A DNA stretch of 64,000 nucleotides from the NCBI RefSeq assembly GCF_004353905.1, contig NZ_SMOD01000002.1, positions 434,001 to 498,000 on the forward strand, written 5' to 3'. The DNA is from Paraburkholderia guartelaensis. Lineage in GTDB: Bacteria; Pseudomonadota; Gammaproteobacteria; Burkholderiales; Burkholderiaceae. How positions within the stretch are numbered: position 1 is the stretch's first letter; every line of letters starts with the position of its first letter. The translations under genes were made by a program, and so were the position numbers. The notes beneath the pieces are model-generated. The model had not been told where the DNA came from. It saw nothing but the letters and a program-made list of their open reading frames with translations, and did no database searches. Below are positions 1 through 10,337 of the stretch, piece after piece.

Positions 1-1
1 A

Positions 2-208
2 CGCGCGAGCGCCGAGACGTTTTTCCCGCGCGTGGTCGATGCTTTCGGCGCGCAGCGTATGGCGTGGGGGTCGAATTTCCCCACTTCGCCGGGTACGCTA
101 CAGGACATTCTCGCGACGGCGCAGGCAGGGCTGCAATGCCTGAACGCTGCGGACCGCGCGTGGATTTTCGGCAAGACGGCACACAAGCTGTATCCGGCTC
201 TGCTCTGA
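2..208 (+). CDS. LigI-like amidohydrolase, C-terminal part (cut by window edge)
   Basis: Only the last 68 codons are present; the start lies before the window. The residues match, almost position for position, the end of the complete amidohydrolase at 19848..20693, including the WGSNFP segment and the ending IFGKTAxKLYPAL. The family (COG3618, amidohydrolase 2) includes 2-pyrone-4,6-dicarboxylate lactonase. The permease gene follows 98 bases later on the same strand, so this is probably an upstream gene of the same catabolic operon. Function is inferred from the paralogue. Confidence 0.85.
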   Translation, partial: RASAETFFPRVVDAFGAQRMAWGSNFPTSPGTLQDILATAQAGLQCLNAADRAWIFGKTAHKLYPALL

Positions 209-306
209 GCCGGCGCCTTCAACCGGCGGCCATTGCGGCCGGGCGGCACGCATCCTGCATGCTGCCCGGCCATGAAACAGAATCGATTGAGGTATGAAAA
301 AAGCAG

Positions 307-1587
307 ATGGAGACGAGCAAAACAGAACGATCGAGCGTCGTGAGCAACTGGGGCGTGCTTGCCCTGCTCGCGATCGGCGTGTTGACGTCCTTTATCGACC
401 GCACCAGCATTTCCAGCGTTCTCGCGGATAGCCACTTCATTCGGCACTTTTCGCTGACCAACGTCGACCGCGGCTGGATCAACTCCGCATTCTTCTGGTC
501 GTATGGGCTCTTTCAGGTGCCAATGGGCTGGGTCTCGGACCGCTACGGCGTGAAATGGCCCTATGCGATCTGCTTTGCGCTGTGGTGTGCGGCCACTGCG
601 CTGATGGGCGCCGTCACGACGCTTGCGGCCCTCGTCGTCATGCGACTGCTCGTCGGTATTGCCGAAGCAATCGTGATCCCGGCCAGCTACCGCTGGATTC
701 GCAACAACTTTCACGAAAGCCAGAGCGGCCTCGCCGTGGGCATTCTCGCAATGGGCAACAAGTTCGGCCCGGCAATCGGCGCGCCGGTCGCCGCATGGTT
801 CATCGTCAACTATTCGTGGAAGGCGATGTTCATCGCCACCGGCCTCGTCGGGCTGCTCTGGCTCGTGCCCTGGCTGCTCCTCGTGCGCAACGACCTGCCC
901 TCTCGCGACTCCGTGCGCGAGGCCAATCGCAGCGCCCGCACGGTCAGCTTCGGCAGCATCCTGTCGAGCCCGATGGTGTGGGGCGGCATGATCACGAATT
1001 TCTGCTACGGCTACTTCACGTTTTACTGCATGACGTGGATGCCCGCCTACCTTGTCGAGCAGCGCGGTCTGTCGATCGGCAAATCGGGCATCTTCACGTT
1101 CTTCAGCTTCGCCGGCATCGCGATCGTCGCGGCCATTGCGGGCTGGGCGGCGGACCGCATCATCGCGCGCGGCGGCAATGCGATCTTCGTGCGCAAGGCG
1201 TTCATCATCGCGGGCTTCTTTGGCGGCTGCACGGTTCTGCTGGGCGCCTATGCGAACACGCTCGAAACCGCCCTCTTCTGGAACGTACTTTCGCTTTCGC
1301 TGCTCGGCCTGACCACCGCGAACAATCTCGTGCTGTCGCGGCTCACCCTGATCCCCAAGCAGACCGTGGGTCTCGTGACCGGCGTGCAGCAGGTCGCGAC
1401 CAGCCTCGCAGGCGGTGTTGCCGCAAGCCTCTCGGGGTGGCTGCTGCATGTGGGCGGAAGCTACGACCTGCCGATGATGGTGATTTTCGTGTTCCTGCTC
1501 GTGGGCGCGGCAGCTACGGCGATCCTCTATCGCCCTGACTGGGCGCCGAAGGTCAGCGAGCCGCAGCGCGAACTGCGCGAGGCGTGA
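307..1587 (+). CDS. MFS permease, anion:cation symporter type (organic acid uptake)
   Basis: The 426-residue protein has about 12 hydrophobic segments and MFS signatures: FIDRTS in the first helix and DRYGVKWP in the loop between helices 2 and 3. Both are typical of the ACS branch that imports aromatic or sugar acids with protons. It is closely related along its whole length to the permease at 15083..16393. It sits between an amidohydrolase and a LigB-like gene on one strand, which suggests uptake of the pathway substrate. The substrate cannot be read from the sequence. The ATG at 307 has no strong ribosome-binding site, only GAGGT about 10 bases upstream. Confidence 0.88.
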   Translation: METSKTERSSVVSNWGVLALLAIGVLTSFIDRTSISSVLADSHFIRHFSLTNVDRGWINSAFFWSYGLFQVPMGWVSDRYGVKWPYAICFALWCAATALMGAVTTLAALVVMRLLVGIAEAIVIPASYRWIRNNFHESQSGLAVGILAMGNKFGPAIGAPVAAWFIVNYSWKAMFIATGLVGLLWLVPWLLLVRNDLPSRDSVREANRSARTVSFGSILSSPMVWGGMITNFCYGYFTFYCMTWMPAYLVEQRGLSIGKSGIFTFFSFAGIAIVAAIAGWAADRIIARGGNAIFVRKAFIIAGFFGGCTVLLGAYANTLETALFWNVLSLSLLGLTTANNLVLSRLTLIPKQTVGLVTGVQQVATSLAGGVAASLSGWLLHVGGSYDLPMMVIFVFLLVGAAATAILYRPDWAPKVSEPQRELREA

Positions 1588-1717
1588 TCCCCACGGAAAT
1601 CGAATCATCGTAGTCCAAAGCAAAGCAACGGCGGCGCCCGCCTGCGAGCGCCTGCCACCCAAATAATGCCAACGGCCTTTTCCGTGGCGACCGACTGAAA
1701 AACTGGAAACAACATAC

Positions 1718-2704
1718 ATGGCGAAAATCGTATTCGGGATGGCGGTGCCGCACAGCGGCATGCTCGGCCAGGCGCCGGAAGACTGGTTGAAGAACGGCGA
1801 GCGCGACCGCAACAATCCGGAATTGTGGTTCCGCAACCGGACGTGGACCTACCCCGAACTTGAAGCCCACCGAGAGGCCGCGTTCGCGCCGTTCCTCACG
1901 CTCGAAGAACGCACGGCACGCGCCGCGCGCTGCCGCGCCGCGCTCGACAAGATGGCGGCCGCGTATCGCGACGCAAAGATCGACGTGGCGATCATTCTCG
2001 GCAAGGACCAGAAGGAGATCTTTACGGACTTCTCACCTTCCATCGCGATCTTCAGCGGCGAGGAAGTCCATAACGGTCCGCCGCAGCGATCCGTCTACGC
2101 GCCCGACCACCATGTCACGCACGATTGCCACCCGGAACTGGCCGCGTACCTGATCAACCACTTCCAGGCGAACGGCTTCGATCTCGCCGATCTGTTCGCA
2201 TGGCCCGACAACGTGTGGATGAAGCCGCTCCCCGAGTACCCGGTCGTGCCGCACGCGTATAGCTTCGTCTATCACCAGATCATGGACGACAATCCGCCGC
2301 CGCACGTGCCGATCATCATGAACTGCTTCTACCCGCCGACGCAGCCCTCGATGTCGCGCTGCATCGAGTTCGGCCGCGTGCTGCGCGATGCGATCACGGC
2401 CTGGCCCGAAGACGTGCGCGTCGGCATTTTCGCCTCGGGCGGACTCTCGCACTTCGTGAACGACGAGGAGTTCGACCACCGCATCATGAAGATGCTCGCG
2501 ACCTACGACTACGACGGCCTGGCCGCCGTGGACGACCGCTCGTATCAGTCCGGCACTTCCGAAATCAAGCTCTACGTGAGCGTGATGAAGGCGGTGCAGG
2601 AAACCGGCGCCGAGATGACGCTGGTCGATTACGTCCCCTGCTGGCGCACGCCTGCCGGCACCGGCGAAGGCATGGGCTTCATGTACTGGAAAGCGGACGA
2701 GTGA
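1718..2704 (+). CDS. LigB-like class III extradiol dioxygenase homologue
   Basis: The 328-residue protein resembles the catalytic beta subunit of protocatechuate 4,5-dioxygenase (LigB). It has an N-terminal PHSG with His12, a GGLSH segment near residue 246 matching the catalytic-base histidine, and GTSEIKL near 285 matching the glutamate ligand. Where LigB has its second metal histidine (Asp-His), this protein reads KDQKEIF with Gln98, so the iron site may be altered. No separate LigA-type alpha subunit is visible nearby. The permease lies upstream and the aldolase 46 bases downstream. Cytoplasmic ring cleavage is the family role; the exact substrate and activity are uncertain. Confidence 0.75.
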   Translation: MAKIVFGMAVPHSGMLGQAPEDWLKNGERDRNNPELWFRNRTWTYPELEAHREAAFAPFLTLEERTARAARCRAALDKMAAAYRDAKIDVAIILGKDQKEIFTDFSPSIAIFSGEEVHNGPPQRSVYAPDHHVTHDCHPELAAYLINHFQANGFDLADLFAWPDNVWMKPLPEYPVVPHAYSFVYHQIMDDNPPPHVPIIMNCFYPPTQPSMSRCIEFGRVLRDAITAWPEDVRVGIFASGGLSHFVNDEEFDHRIMKMLATYDYDGLAAVDDRSYQSGTSEIKLYVSVMKAVQETGAEMTLVDYVPCWRTPAGTGEGMGFMYWKADE

Positions 2705-2750
2705 GCCAAACGCACCGCCCTTTTCACTTCCGTGGATGAGAGACATACCG

Positions 2751-3608
2751 ATGAGCAACACCCGCCTGAACGGCATCATTCGTGCGTTCGAATCCGGCAA
2801 GCCCGCGTTCGCTGCATTCTCCAAGCTCGACAAGCAGACCGCCATCGAGATGAGCGACGCGCCCTACGACGGCATCGTGTTCGAAATGGAGCACAACCCG
2901 TATGACGTCGCTGCGCTCGGCGACGCCATGCAGTACATGCTCAACCGCAAGCAGATCGCCGAGTCGGGCTCGGTGGCACCGCGCGTCACGCCCATCGCCC
3001 GTATTCCCGCCAACGGCGCGGAGATGAATCAGGCCTTCGCGAAGCAGGTGCTCGATCGCGGCGCGTACGGCGTCGTGTGGCCCCATATCGCCACCGTCGA
3101 GCAGGCTTATAACGCGGTCGCCTCGTGCCGCTACGCGCGCCCGAAACATGCACCGCTCTACGAGCCCAAGGGCGTGCGTGGCGACGGCCCGGCCAATGCA
3201 GCGCGCTACTGGGGGCTGTCGATGCAGGAATACTACGAGAAGGCCGACGTATGGCCGCTCGCCCCGCAAGGCGAGATTCTCGTGGGCCTTATGTGCGAAA
3301 GCACGCAGGCAATCGAGAACCTCGACGACATCCTCGCCAATGTGCCTGGCATCGGCTTCATCCTGATTGGCGAAGGCGACCTCAGCCAGGAACTAGGCTT
3401 TCCGCGACAGTACGAACACCCGGAAGTGCTCGACGCCATGCGCCGGATCGTCGAGACCTGCCACAAGCACAACGTCGTGGTCGGCAATCCGCACGTCACG
3501 GCGAAGAACCACCAGCGGCTCATTCAGGAAGGGTACCGCTTCCTCATGTCGGCGCCCACGCGCAGCTACGGCGTGGTTGGCGCGGCGCGCGAAATGGCGG
3601 GGTACTGA
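2751..3608 (+). CDS. HpcH/HpaI-family aldolase (copy 1)
   Basis: This 285-residue class II aldolase/citrate lyase-type protein should cleave a 4-hydroxy-2-oxo acid to pyruvate and a second carbonyl product. Visible signatures are EMEHNPYD (His48), ARIPAN with the substrate-binding Arg, and CES...GEGDLSQE with the metal-binding Glu and Asp. The ATG at 2751 is chosen over the one at 2736 because it gives the same N-terminus as copy 2 (18920..19777) and is preceded by a GAGAGA-type site. The two copies differ at only about 35 of 285 residues. In this cluster it would be the terminal carbon-carbon lyase. Confidence 0.88.
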   Translation: MSNTRLNGIIRAFESGKPAFAAFSKLDKQTAIEMSDAPYDGIVFEMEHNPYDVAALGDAMQYMLNRKQIAESGSVAPRVTPIARIPANGAEMNQAFAKQVLDRGAYGVVWPHIATVEQAYNAVASCRYARPKHAPLYEPKGVRGDGPANAARYWGLSMQEYYEKADVWPLAPQGEILVGLMCESTQAIENLDDILANVPGIGFILIGEGDLSQELGFPRQYEHPEVLDAMRRIVETCHKHNVVVGNPHVTAKNHQRLIQEGYRFLMSAPTRSYGVVGAAREMAGY

Positions 3609-3762
3609 AGCGCCTGTGGGTTGACGACCCACGGGCCGGCTAGAAGCGGCGGCCTTCTAATCGATTATTTAGGTTTACGAATTACCAAGAAGAATGGAGA
3701 TGAATGCCCCCGCACCCACGGGTAAATGATTGCAATAACTATAAGTAACGTTGGAGACAAGA

Positions 3763-4788
3763 ATGAAGAAAGTGTTGGTCATGGCATCCGGCGTTGCGTC
3801 GGCCTGCCTTCTTAATATCGCTCATGCGCAGTCGTCCGTCACGCTCTACGGCGTGATCGACAACGCCGTCGAATATCAGAACGGTGGCAACGGCGCCGTC
3901 GTGCGCGCCACCTCGGGCGGACTGTTTGCGAGCCGTTATGGTTTGAAAGGCAGCGAGGATATCGGCGGCGGGCTGCACGTCAATTTCCAGCTGGAGCAGG
4001 GTTTTTCCGCGATGACCGGCGCCGCCGCCAATTCCGCGGAAGCCTTCAACCGGCAGGCGTGGGTGGGACTTTCGGGCGGCTTCGGTGAAGTGCGCTTTGG
4101 CCTGCAAAATACGCCGCAGTATATTTTCCTGAACCGGGAACTCGATCCGGTCGCTGTGATGAGCATGGGCTCGCCGATGCTCAACTTCAACTCGCTGACC
4201 ATCCGCGTCAACAACGCGATCTCGTACTTCACGCCGACGGTCTATGGGTTGAGTGCGCAGTTCATGGTCGCGATGCGCGATGCCACGACCAAGCCGAGCA
4301 ACGGCCTGCAGTTCTACAACGCGGCCGCGCGCTACGAGAACGGACCGTTCAGAATCGCGGCGGGTTACGAGCAGGCGGACAACGCCACCGGCACGTCAAC
4401 GCTGAAGGTGTTCAACGCAGGGGCATCGGTCGGCGTCGGCCCGGCGCGCTTCTATCTCGCGTATCACACGGAGCATCAGACCGACAACAGCATCAAGCGT
4501 GACGTGTATGAAGCTTCCGGTTCCTGGAACTTCAGCCCGGCGGACCAACTCGCGCTGATGTACGGCTACGCGCACGACCGCACCGGCAAAGGCAACAATG
4601 CCCAGCAGATCGGCATGACCTACGAGCACTATCTGTCGAAGCGCACGACACTGTACGCGTCGGCCGGTTTCATCAACAACCGCAATCAGGCGAGTTTCAC
4701 GCTCAACGGCACCGCATACGGCGGGGTCACGGTGGCGCCGGGTTCGAATACGCGCGGCGTCATTCTTGGCATGGTGCATACATTCTGA
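3763..4788 (+). CDS. Gram-negative general porin (OmpC/Burkholderia type), copy 1
   Basis: The protein of about 341 residues has a signal peptide ending AHA and then QSSVTLYGVIDN, the usual start of 16-strand trimeric porins of Burkholderiales. It ends with the aromatic C-terminus HTF needed for outer-membrane insertion. The ATG at 3763 is preceded by GGAG at an 8-base distance, so the earlier TTG is rejected. It follows the aldolase by about 150 AT-rich bases. The porin at 7597..8622 is a close paralogue. It probably admits the pathway substrate through the outer membrane. Confidence 0.93.
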   Translation: MKKVLVMASGVASACLLNIAHAQSSVTLYGVIDNAVEYQNGGNGAVVRATSGGLFASRYGLKGSEDIGGGLHVNFQLEQGFSAMTGAAANSAEAFNRQAWVGLSGGFGEVRFGLQNTPQYIFLNRELDPVAVMSMGSPMLNFNSLTIRVNNAISYFTPTVYGLSAQFMVAMRDATTKPSNGLQFYNAAARYENGPFRIAAGYEQADNATGTSTLKVFNAGASVGVGPARFYLAYHTEHQTDNSIKRDVYEASGSWNFSPADQLALMYGYAHDRTGKGNNAQQIGMTYEHYLSKRTTLYASAGFINNRNQASFTLNGTAYGGVTVAPGSNTRGVILGMVHTF

Positions 4789-4994
4789 CGAAATGGTGGG
4801 ACCGGCCCCAAAAAGTTCCGGCGCCGGTCTCGGGGTATATCGCAATTCGCCTTGCCGCCGATCCATGAAAAAATATGACGATATTCGCCGCCCCTCTTTC
4901 AGAGGCGCACGCGTGCCCGGCCTGAAGGTACAGCGTTCAGGCGAAATTCCAATCGCAATGGCGGCCCCGCATGAGCGGCCGTCCAGGAGACCGC

Positions 4995-5915
4995 ATGGCA
5001 CACGGTGCAATGATCAGCAAGCCCCCGCGCAAAACGGCCGGTGAAAGCCGTCTTACCGCGGTTCCCAAGGTTCGGCTTTACGTCGAGCAGCCCGAAGAGG
5101 AAAACTGGTTTGTGCACGTCGGCCACGTGACCGAGCGCGGGCGCTGGCGCACCGAGCCCCACGCACATCCGGCATACGGGCAACTGATCTTCGTGCGCAA
5201 CGGCCGCGGCGTCATGAATCTGGAAGGCCGCAGCGTGCCGTTCGAAGGACCCTGCGCACTGCTGGTGCCCACCGAATGTATCCACGGTCTCGACTATGAA
5301 ATCGATGTCGACCGGTGGGTCGTCACGATCGAAGTGTCCTATCTCACGCAGGTCAACGCGAAGCTTCACGAGTTCATCGGGCTCTGGTCGTCGCCGCGCA
5401 TGATTCCGTTCGCGCATAGCGCCGACGCCGCCGGCGAGTTCTACACCCTGATTCAGCGGCTGAAGCAGGAAGTGGAGTCCGATGCGGTGGGCCAGGTCAC
5501 CGGAACCGAAGCCTTGTTGACGATGCTGCTATTGACGCTGATTCGCGAAACGCGCCTCGAGCAGACGGTCAACGACAGCGTGCCGCGCCACGATGTGCGC
5601 CTTGTAGAGCGGTTCCGCAAGCTGATTGACGAGCACTACCGCAGCAATCTGCCGCTCCAGGAATACGCTTCGATGCTTGCGGTATCGCTCGTCCAGTTGC
5701 GCGCCGCATGCGCCTCCGCCGCGGAAAAAAGCCCGACTAAAATGATTCACGCGCGCATTATTACCGAAGCGAAACGTGAACTCATTTTCGGCGACATGTC
5801 GGTGGAGCAAATCGCGTTCTGGCTGGGCTTCGCGGACGCCGCGTATTTCACGCGCTTCTTTCGCAGGGAAGTCGGGCAGGCGCCAAGCCAGTTTCGCAGC
5901 GACGCGCGGCGATAG
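4995..5915 (+). CDS. AraC-family transcriptional regulator with cupin sensor domain
   Basis: The 306-residue protein has an N-terminal cupin-like effector region (HPAYGQLIFVRNGRG, about residues 50-130) and a C-terminal double helix-turn-helix (about 205-300). The second recognition segment, MSVEQIAFWLGFADAAYFTRFFRR, is shown here only as a landmark of AraC/XylS proteins. The layout resembles PobR-type regulators of aromatic acid catabolism. The ATG at 4995 is preferred to 4971 because AGGAG lies six bases upstream. It lies between two porin genes and a secreted lactonase, so it may control these plus-strand genes. Confidence 0.87.
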   Translation: MAHGAMISKPPRKTAGESRLTAVPKVRLYVEQPEEENWFVHVGHVTERGRWRTEPHAHPAYGQLIFVRNGRGVMNLEGRSVPFEGPCALLVPTECIHGLDYEIDVDRWVVTIEVSYLTQVNAKLHEFIGLWSSPRMIPFAHSADAAGEFYTLIQRLKQEVESDAVGQVTGTEALLTMLLLTLIRETRLEQTVNDSVPRHDVRLVERFRKLIDEHYRSNLPLQEYASMLAVSLVQLRAACASAAEKSPTKMIHARIITEAKRELIFGDMSVEQIAFWLGFADAAYFTRFFRREVGQAPSQFRSDARR

Positions 5916-6194
5916 TTTCAACGTCTCGCCGCCGAAAGCGAGCTGGCGCCAGGTGCCTGGCCTCGCGCGGCGCGCGCATCGATTCCTTTCCGTTCCTTCC
6001 ACGCACACTTCGCTCCGCGCATCTCCCACCAGTATCTTCCCTGGTTCAACGGAAAAGTGCCAGCGAATCCGGATTTTGTGCAGGGACCTGCCCAGGTGCT
6101 GGGAATACCCTTTTCTCGTTTTCCGGTTTGCTGCCCTTCTGTTGCATTGAGGCGGCAATGGTTCATTTTCACTCGTAGTCCGGTCAAATCGAAT

Positions 6195-7358
6195 ATGGCG
6201 AAACTCGTGAAACCGGCGCGCATGGCGCGCTACGCAACCCTGGTTGGCCTTGTCGCATGCGCACTCTCGGCGCAAGCGATGGCCGCAACCTTGCCGGCGA
6301 ACGCTGACACCGAATATGTCTACGTGGGCACGCTGCATCAGCAAATCAGTGCCTTGCGCTTTGACGTCGCGACCGGCGAACTGAGCGCCATCGGTCCTGT
6401 CGCGCAGGGGCTCAAATCCACGTGGGTCGCCGCGCATCCCGTATTGCCGATCCTGTACGCAGTCGACGACGACCGCGACAAGGAAGGCAGCATCACGGCA
6501 TACAAGGTCGATCGCAGCACCGGCTCGCTCGCCCCCATCAACGACGTACGCACGGGCGGCCGCGGCACCACGTTCTTGCGCTTCGATACCCCGTCCTCCA
6601 CGTTGCTCGGCGCGAACTACAACAGCGGTTCCGTATCGAGCGTTGCGGTCAATCGCGACGGCAGCCTCGGGACGCTCGAATCGACGATCGAAGAGACCGG
6701 CTCCGGCCCGAGCCCGCGTCAGACCAGCGCGCACGCACACGGCGTGACGCTCGACCCGTCGGGCCGCTACGCCTTCGTGCCGGACCTCGGTTCCGATCGT
6801 GTGTTCATCTACGGCTTCGACCGCAAGACCCGCGCCTTGACGCAACTGGACGGCGCCTCACCGCGTGCGTTCGTCGCGCCCCCCGGGAGCGGCCCGCGGC
6901 GCCTTGCATTCGGCGCCACAGGGAAATATGCGTACGTCCTCAACGAGATCAGCGCGGAACTCATGGTGTTGCGCTGGGACGCGTCAAATGCCCAACTCTC
7001 GCTCGTCCAATCGCTGCCGCTGAGCAGCGAAGGGTTCGCAGGCGCAAAGAGCGGGGCCGAGATGGCGCTCAGCAAGGACGGGCGATTTATTTATGTCGAA
7101 GACCGCGGCGAAAATGAACTGGTCGTTTATCGCGTGAATGCCTCCACAGGGAAGCTCGCCGAAGTGCAGCGCACGCCCTCGGGCGGCGAGAAACCGTGGG
7201 GCTTTTCGATCGACCCGTCGGGCAAATGGCTGTTCGTTGCCAACCAGCGCAGCGGCAATGTGAGCGTATTTCGCATCGATCACGTGACGGGTAAGGTTTC
7301 CGCCAGCGGCCAGTCGTCCAATGTCCCCGACCCCACCAGCATTGCGTTCGTGAAATAA
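6195..7358 (+). CDS. secreted lactonase-family seven-bladed beta-propeller protein
   Basis: The 387-residue protein has an N-terminal signal peptide ending AQAMAA, followed by repeated propeller motifs (YVYVGT, GRYAFVPDLGSDRV, GKYAYVLNE, GRFIYVEDRGENELVVYRV, GKWLFVANQRSGNVSVF). This is the Pfam lactonase family that contains 6-phosphogluconolactonase and carboxy-cis,cis-muconate cyclase. An export signal makes a sugar-phosphate role less likely. A periplasmic lactone hydrolase or cyclase for the aromatic pathway is possible but unproven. The ATG at 6195 is chosen because it begins the signal peptide; the upstream open frame is not signal-like. Confidence 0.85.
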   Translation: MAKLVKPARMARYATLVGLVACALSAQAMAATLPANADTEYVYVGTLHQQISALRFDVATGELSAIGPVAQGLKSTWVAAHPVLPILYAVDDDRDKEGSITAYKVDRSTGSLAPINDVRTGGRGTTFLRFDTPSSTLLGANYNSGSVSSVAVNRDGSLGTLESTIEETGSGPSPRQTSAHAHGVTLDPSGRYAFVPDLGSDRVFIYGFDRKTRALTQLDGASPRAFVAPPGSGPRRLAFGATGKYAYVLNEISAELMVLRWDASNAQLSLVQSLPLSSEGFAGAKSGAEMALSKDGRFIYVEDRGENELVVYRVNASTGKLAEVQRTPSGGEKPWGFSIDPSGKWLFVANQRSGNVSVFRIDHVTGKVSASGQSSNVPDPTSIAFVK

Positions 7359-7596
7359 CACAACATGTCGCAAATGGCGCCGCAACGTTGCGTCGCCATT
7401 CGTCGACGCCTCATCCTCATCAAATCCCGCAGGCAGAGATTCTTCAGATAAAAATACCAGAGAATCATCATTTATTACAGGGACGCGATTCCTCCGATTT
7501 TCTATCATTTATCTCGCAGTAGCACTATTCGGCGTACTAACTTCATTAAATGGAGATCGATCGCCGAAATAATAGATATAGAAAATCCGGAGATAA

Positions 7597-8622
7597 ATGA
7601 ACAAGACTCTTCTCGCAGCGGCAGCAGTCGTTTCGTCGTGCGCTTTTCAGGCAGTGCATGCGCAATCCTCAGTCACGCTTTACGGTATTGTCGACAACGG
7701 CATCGAATATCAAAACGATGGTGCGAATCACGTGATCCGCGCGTCGTCAGGCGGCATGTTCGCGACCGTCTACGGCTTGATCGGCCACGAGGACATTGGC
7801 GGCGGCATTCACGTCAATTTCCAGCTCGAACAAGGATTCTCGGCGGTCAATGGCGCCGCACAGAACTCCGCCGACGCGTTCAATCGCCTTGCGTGGGTCG
7901 GCATGTCGGGGAACTTTGGCGAATTGCGCTTTGGGCGGCAAAAGAAACCGCAATATCTGTATCTCGACGGCGAACTCGACCCGCTGGCCGCGAAGTCGAT
8001 TGCCTCGCCGCTCAACGATTTCGACGACGTATCCGTGCGCGCCAGCAACGCCATCACCTACTTCACGCCGAGCTGGCACGGTCTCACCGCGCAGTTCCTC
8101 GTGTCCATGCGCGACTCGACGACCAAACCGACCAACGGCATCCAGGCGTATAACGCCGTAGTCAAATACATCAATGGTCCGTGGCATCTCGCAGCAGGCT
8201 ACGACCAGCAGGACAACGCGGCAGGAACCTCAGTGCAGAAGGTCTTTACAGCGGCCACGTCACTGAGGGTGGACGCGGCTCGCTTCTATCTCGTCTATCA
8301 CACGGAAACCCAATCCGATCATAGCCAGAATGAGGCGACGTACTCGGCTGCGGCGTCGTATCTGTTCAATCCCGCCAACGAGATCGCCGTGATGTACGGA
8401 TATCTGCATGACCGCACGGGCAAAGGCAACAACGCCCAGCAATTCGGCCTCTCCTACGAATATTTCCTGTCGAAGTCTTCGCTGATCTACGCGGCGGCGG
8501 GGCTCATCGATAACCGCAACGAGGCAGCTTATACGCTCAACGGCACGGAGTATTCCGGTATCGAGGTGACGCCGGGCGCCACCGCGCGCGGCATCATCAT
8601 TGGCCTCACGCACAAGTTCTGA
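7597..8622 (+). CDS. Gram-negative general porin, copy 2
   Basis: This 341-residue porin has a signal peptide ending VHA, mature start QSSVTLYGIVDNG, and aromatic terminal residues HKF. It is clearly paralogous to the porin at 3763..4788; for instance both contain GYxHDRTGKGNNAQQ near residue 270. The ATG at 7597 follows GGAG at seven bases. The 238 bases before it are AT-rich and free of genes, so a promoter there is likely. It converges on the chemoreceptor gene with only 17 bases between stops. Confidence 0.93.
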   Translation: MNKTLLAAAAVVSSCAFQAVHAQSSVTLYGIVDNGIEYQNDGANHVIRASSGGMFATVYGLIGHEDIGGGIHVNFQLEQGFSAVNGAAQNSADAFNRLAWVGMSGNFGELRFGRQKKPQYLYLDGELDPLAAKSIASPLNDFDDVSVRASNAITYFTPSWHGLTAQFLVSMRDSTTKPTNGIQAYNAVVKYINGPWHLAAGYDQQDNAAGTSVQKVFTAATSLRVDAARFYLVYHTETQSDHSQNEATYSAAASYLFNPANEIAVMYGYLHDRTGKGNNAQQFGLSYEYFLSKSSLIYAAAGLIDNRNEAAYTLNGTEYSGIEVTPGATARGIIIGLTHKF

Positions 8623-8639
8623 ACCTGCGCGCAGTGCGC

Positions 8640-10172
8640 TCAAAGCCTGAATTGCGCGACGCAGTCGACAAGATTTGCAGCCTGTTGTTTGAGGCTCTCG
8701 GCTGCGGCCGCGCTCTCTTCGACAAGCGCCGCATTTTGCTGGGTCGTTTGATCCATCTGGGTGACGGCTTCGCCGACTTGCCCGACGCCGGTACTCTGCT
8801 CCGCACTCGCGTTGCTGATCTCGGCGACCAGCACGCTCAGGCGCTGAATTGCTCCGACGACCTGCGTCATCGTCGTGCCCGCCTCGTCAACGAGTGCGCT
8901 GCCTTGATCGACACGCTCCACGCTCGACGTGATCAATCCGCGAATTTCGTGGGCGGCCTGCGCGCTGCGTTTCGCGAGCGACCGCACCTCAGTCGCGACG
9001 ACGGCAAAGCCCCGGCCCTGCTCGCCCGCGCGCGCGGCTTCCACTGCCGCGTTCAAAGCGAGAATATTGGTCTGCGCCGCGATGTCGTTGATGATGCCGA
9101 TAATCTCGCCGATCTTGCGCGAGCCCTCGTTGATGCCCTTCATCGTCTCGATCACGGAGCCAACAACGTTCCCGCCCTCGACCGCAATCGACGTTGCGCC
9201 GGTCGCAAGCTCACTGGCCTCGAGCGCATTCGCGGCGTTCTGCTTTACGGTGGCACTCAGCTGCTCCATCGACGCCGCGGTTTCCTGCAGCGCGCTCGCC
9301 TGTTCCTCGGTACGCTGGCTCAAATACGCGTTGCCTGACGCGATTTGCGCCGATCCGGTCGCAATGGCGTCGCTGCTCGTGCGCACCTGCTCGACGATAC
9401 CCGCGAGCGCCACCGTCATCGCGTGCATGGCGGCCATGAGGCTGTCGGTATCGCCGTCGCGCAGATGCAAGTCGACGTTGAGGTTGCCCCTCGCGATCTG
9501 GCGGGCGGCCTCGCGCGCGTCGTCGGGCTCGCCACCCAGCTTGCGCGTGATCGCGCGCGAGAATTTCAACGCAGCCACGACACCCGCAAGCACGATGACG
9601 GCCATGACGCTCACGCTCGCAATCACGGCGCGCCGCTGCCTCGCTTTTGCAAGCGCTACGGCAACGGTAGTCTGCGCGACGATTGCCTCACCCGATTCGC
9701 GCAACGTAATGGCGGAATCGCGGTCGATTCCGTCAATCGCCCGATCGCCGACGGCGATATCGAAGCCTGAAGCTTCGAACTTTCCGAGCGCCGCGCGAAA
9801 CGCCGCCCCCATCTGCTTATGCAACGCGTTGAAGCGCTCGATCTTCTCGTGCGCGTCACCGGGCGGCAGTTCTTGCGCCAGCTTTTCCGTTATGGTCTGC
9901 GCCGTGTCCTCGTATTTCTGGAATGCTCCCCAGTACTTTTTAAATTGCTGGGGATCCTTGCCTCGCACCCAAATATCCTTGCCGTTTTGCACCTGGTTCT
10001 TGAATGCGACCAGCGCGTCGCCGACCTCGCGAGCTTGTGCATCGTCGACCGAAACGAGCCGCTCATAGGTGTGTGCGGCACGGTTCATCTGCAACACGCC
10101 GAATAGCCCCGCCCCCGAAGCGACCAGCAACGCGGCGCCCAGCGCCAGCGGAAGTTGATGGACAAGTTTCAT
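8640..10172 (-). CDS. methyl-accepting chemotaxis protein
   Basis: The 510-residue inner-membrane receptor has an N-terminal transmembrane helix (about 7-30), a periplasmic four-helix-bundle sensor (30-190), a second transmembrane helix (about 192-212), a HAMP region and a long cytoplasmic coiled coil. The conserved hairpin tip contains [20 protein letters not shown], the CheA/CheW contact segment. Lying beside catabolic and porin genes, it may direct taxis to the compound degraded here. Its ligand cannot be read from the sequence. Confidence 0.95.
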   Translation of the reverse strand: MKLVHQLPLALGAALLVASGAGLFGVLQMNRAAHTYERLVSVDDAQAREVGDALVAFKNQVQNGKDIWVRGKDPQQFKKYWGAFQKYEDTAQTITEKLAQELPPGDAHEKIERFNALHKQMGAAFRAALGKFEASGFDIAVGDRAIDGIDRDSAITLRESGEAIVAQTTVAVALAKARQRRAVIASVSVMAVIVLAGVVAALKFSRAITRKLGGEPDDAREAARQIARGNLNVDLHLRDGDTDSLMAAMHAMTVALAGIVEQVRTSSDAIATGSAQIASGNAYLSQRTEEQASALQETAASMEQLSATVKQNAANALEASELATGATSIAVEGGNVVGSVIETMKGINEGSRKIGEIIGIINDIAAQTNILALNAAVEAARAGEQGRGFAVVATEVRSLAKRSAQAAHEIRGLITSSVERVDQGSALVDEAGTTMTQVVGAIQRLSVLVAEISNASAEQSTGVGQVGEAVTQMDQTTQQNAALVEESAAAAESLKQQAANLVDCVAQFRL

Positions 10173-10337
10173 GTATCACCTTGTAAAAACCCCTTTTTCT
10201 AAGGGGATTGTCTCCACTGCCGAGAGTAACGGACAATTGCGGTCATGCCTTTGGACGAAAGCGCGAATCGCCGGGACATTCATTCGCAAACCGTCGCGCG
10301 CCTCATTTCATTTTTCAGTACAACGAGTCAAGCATTC

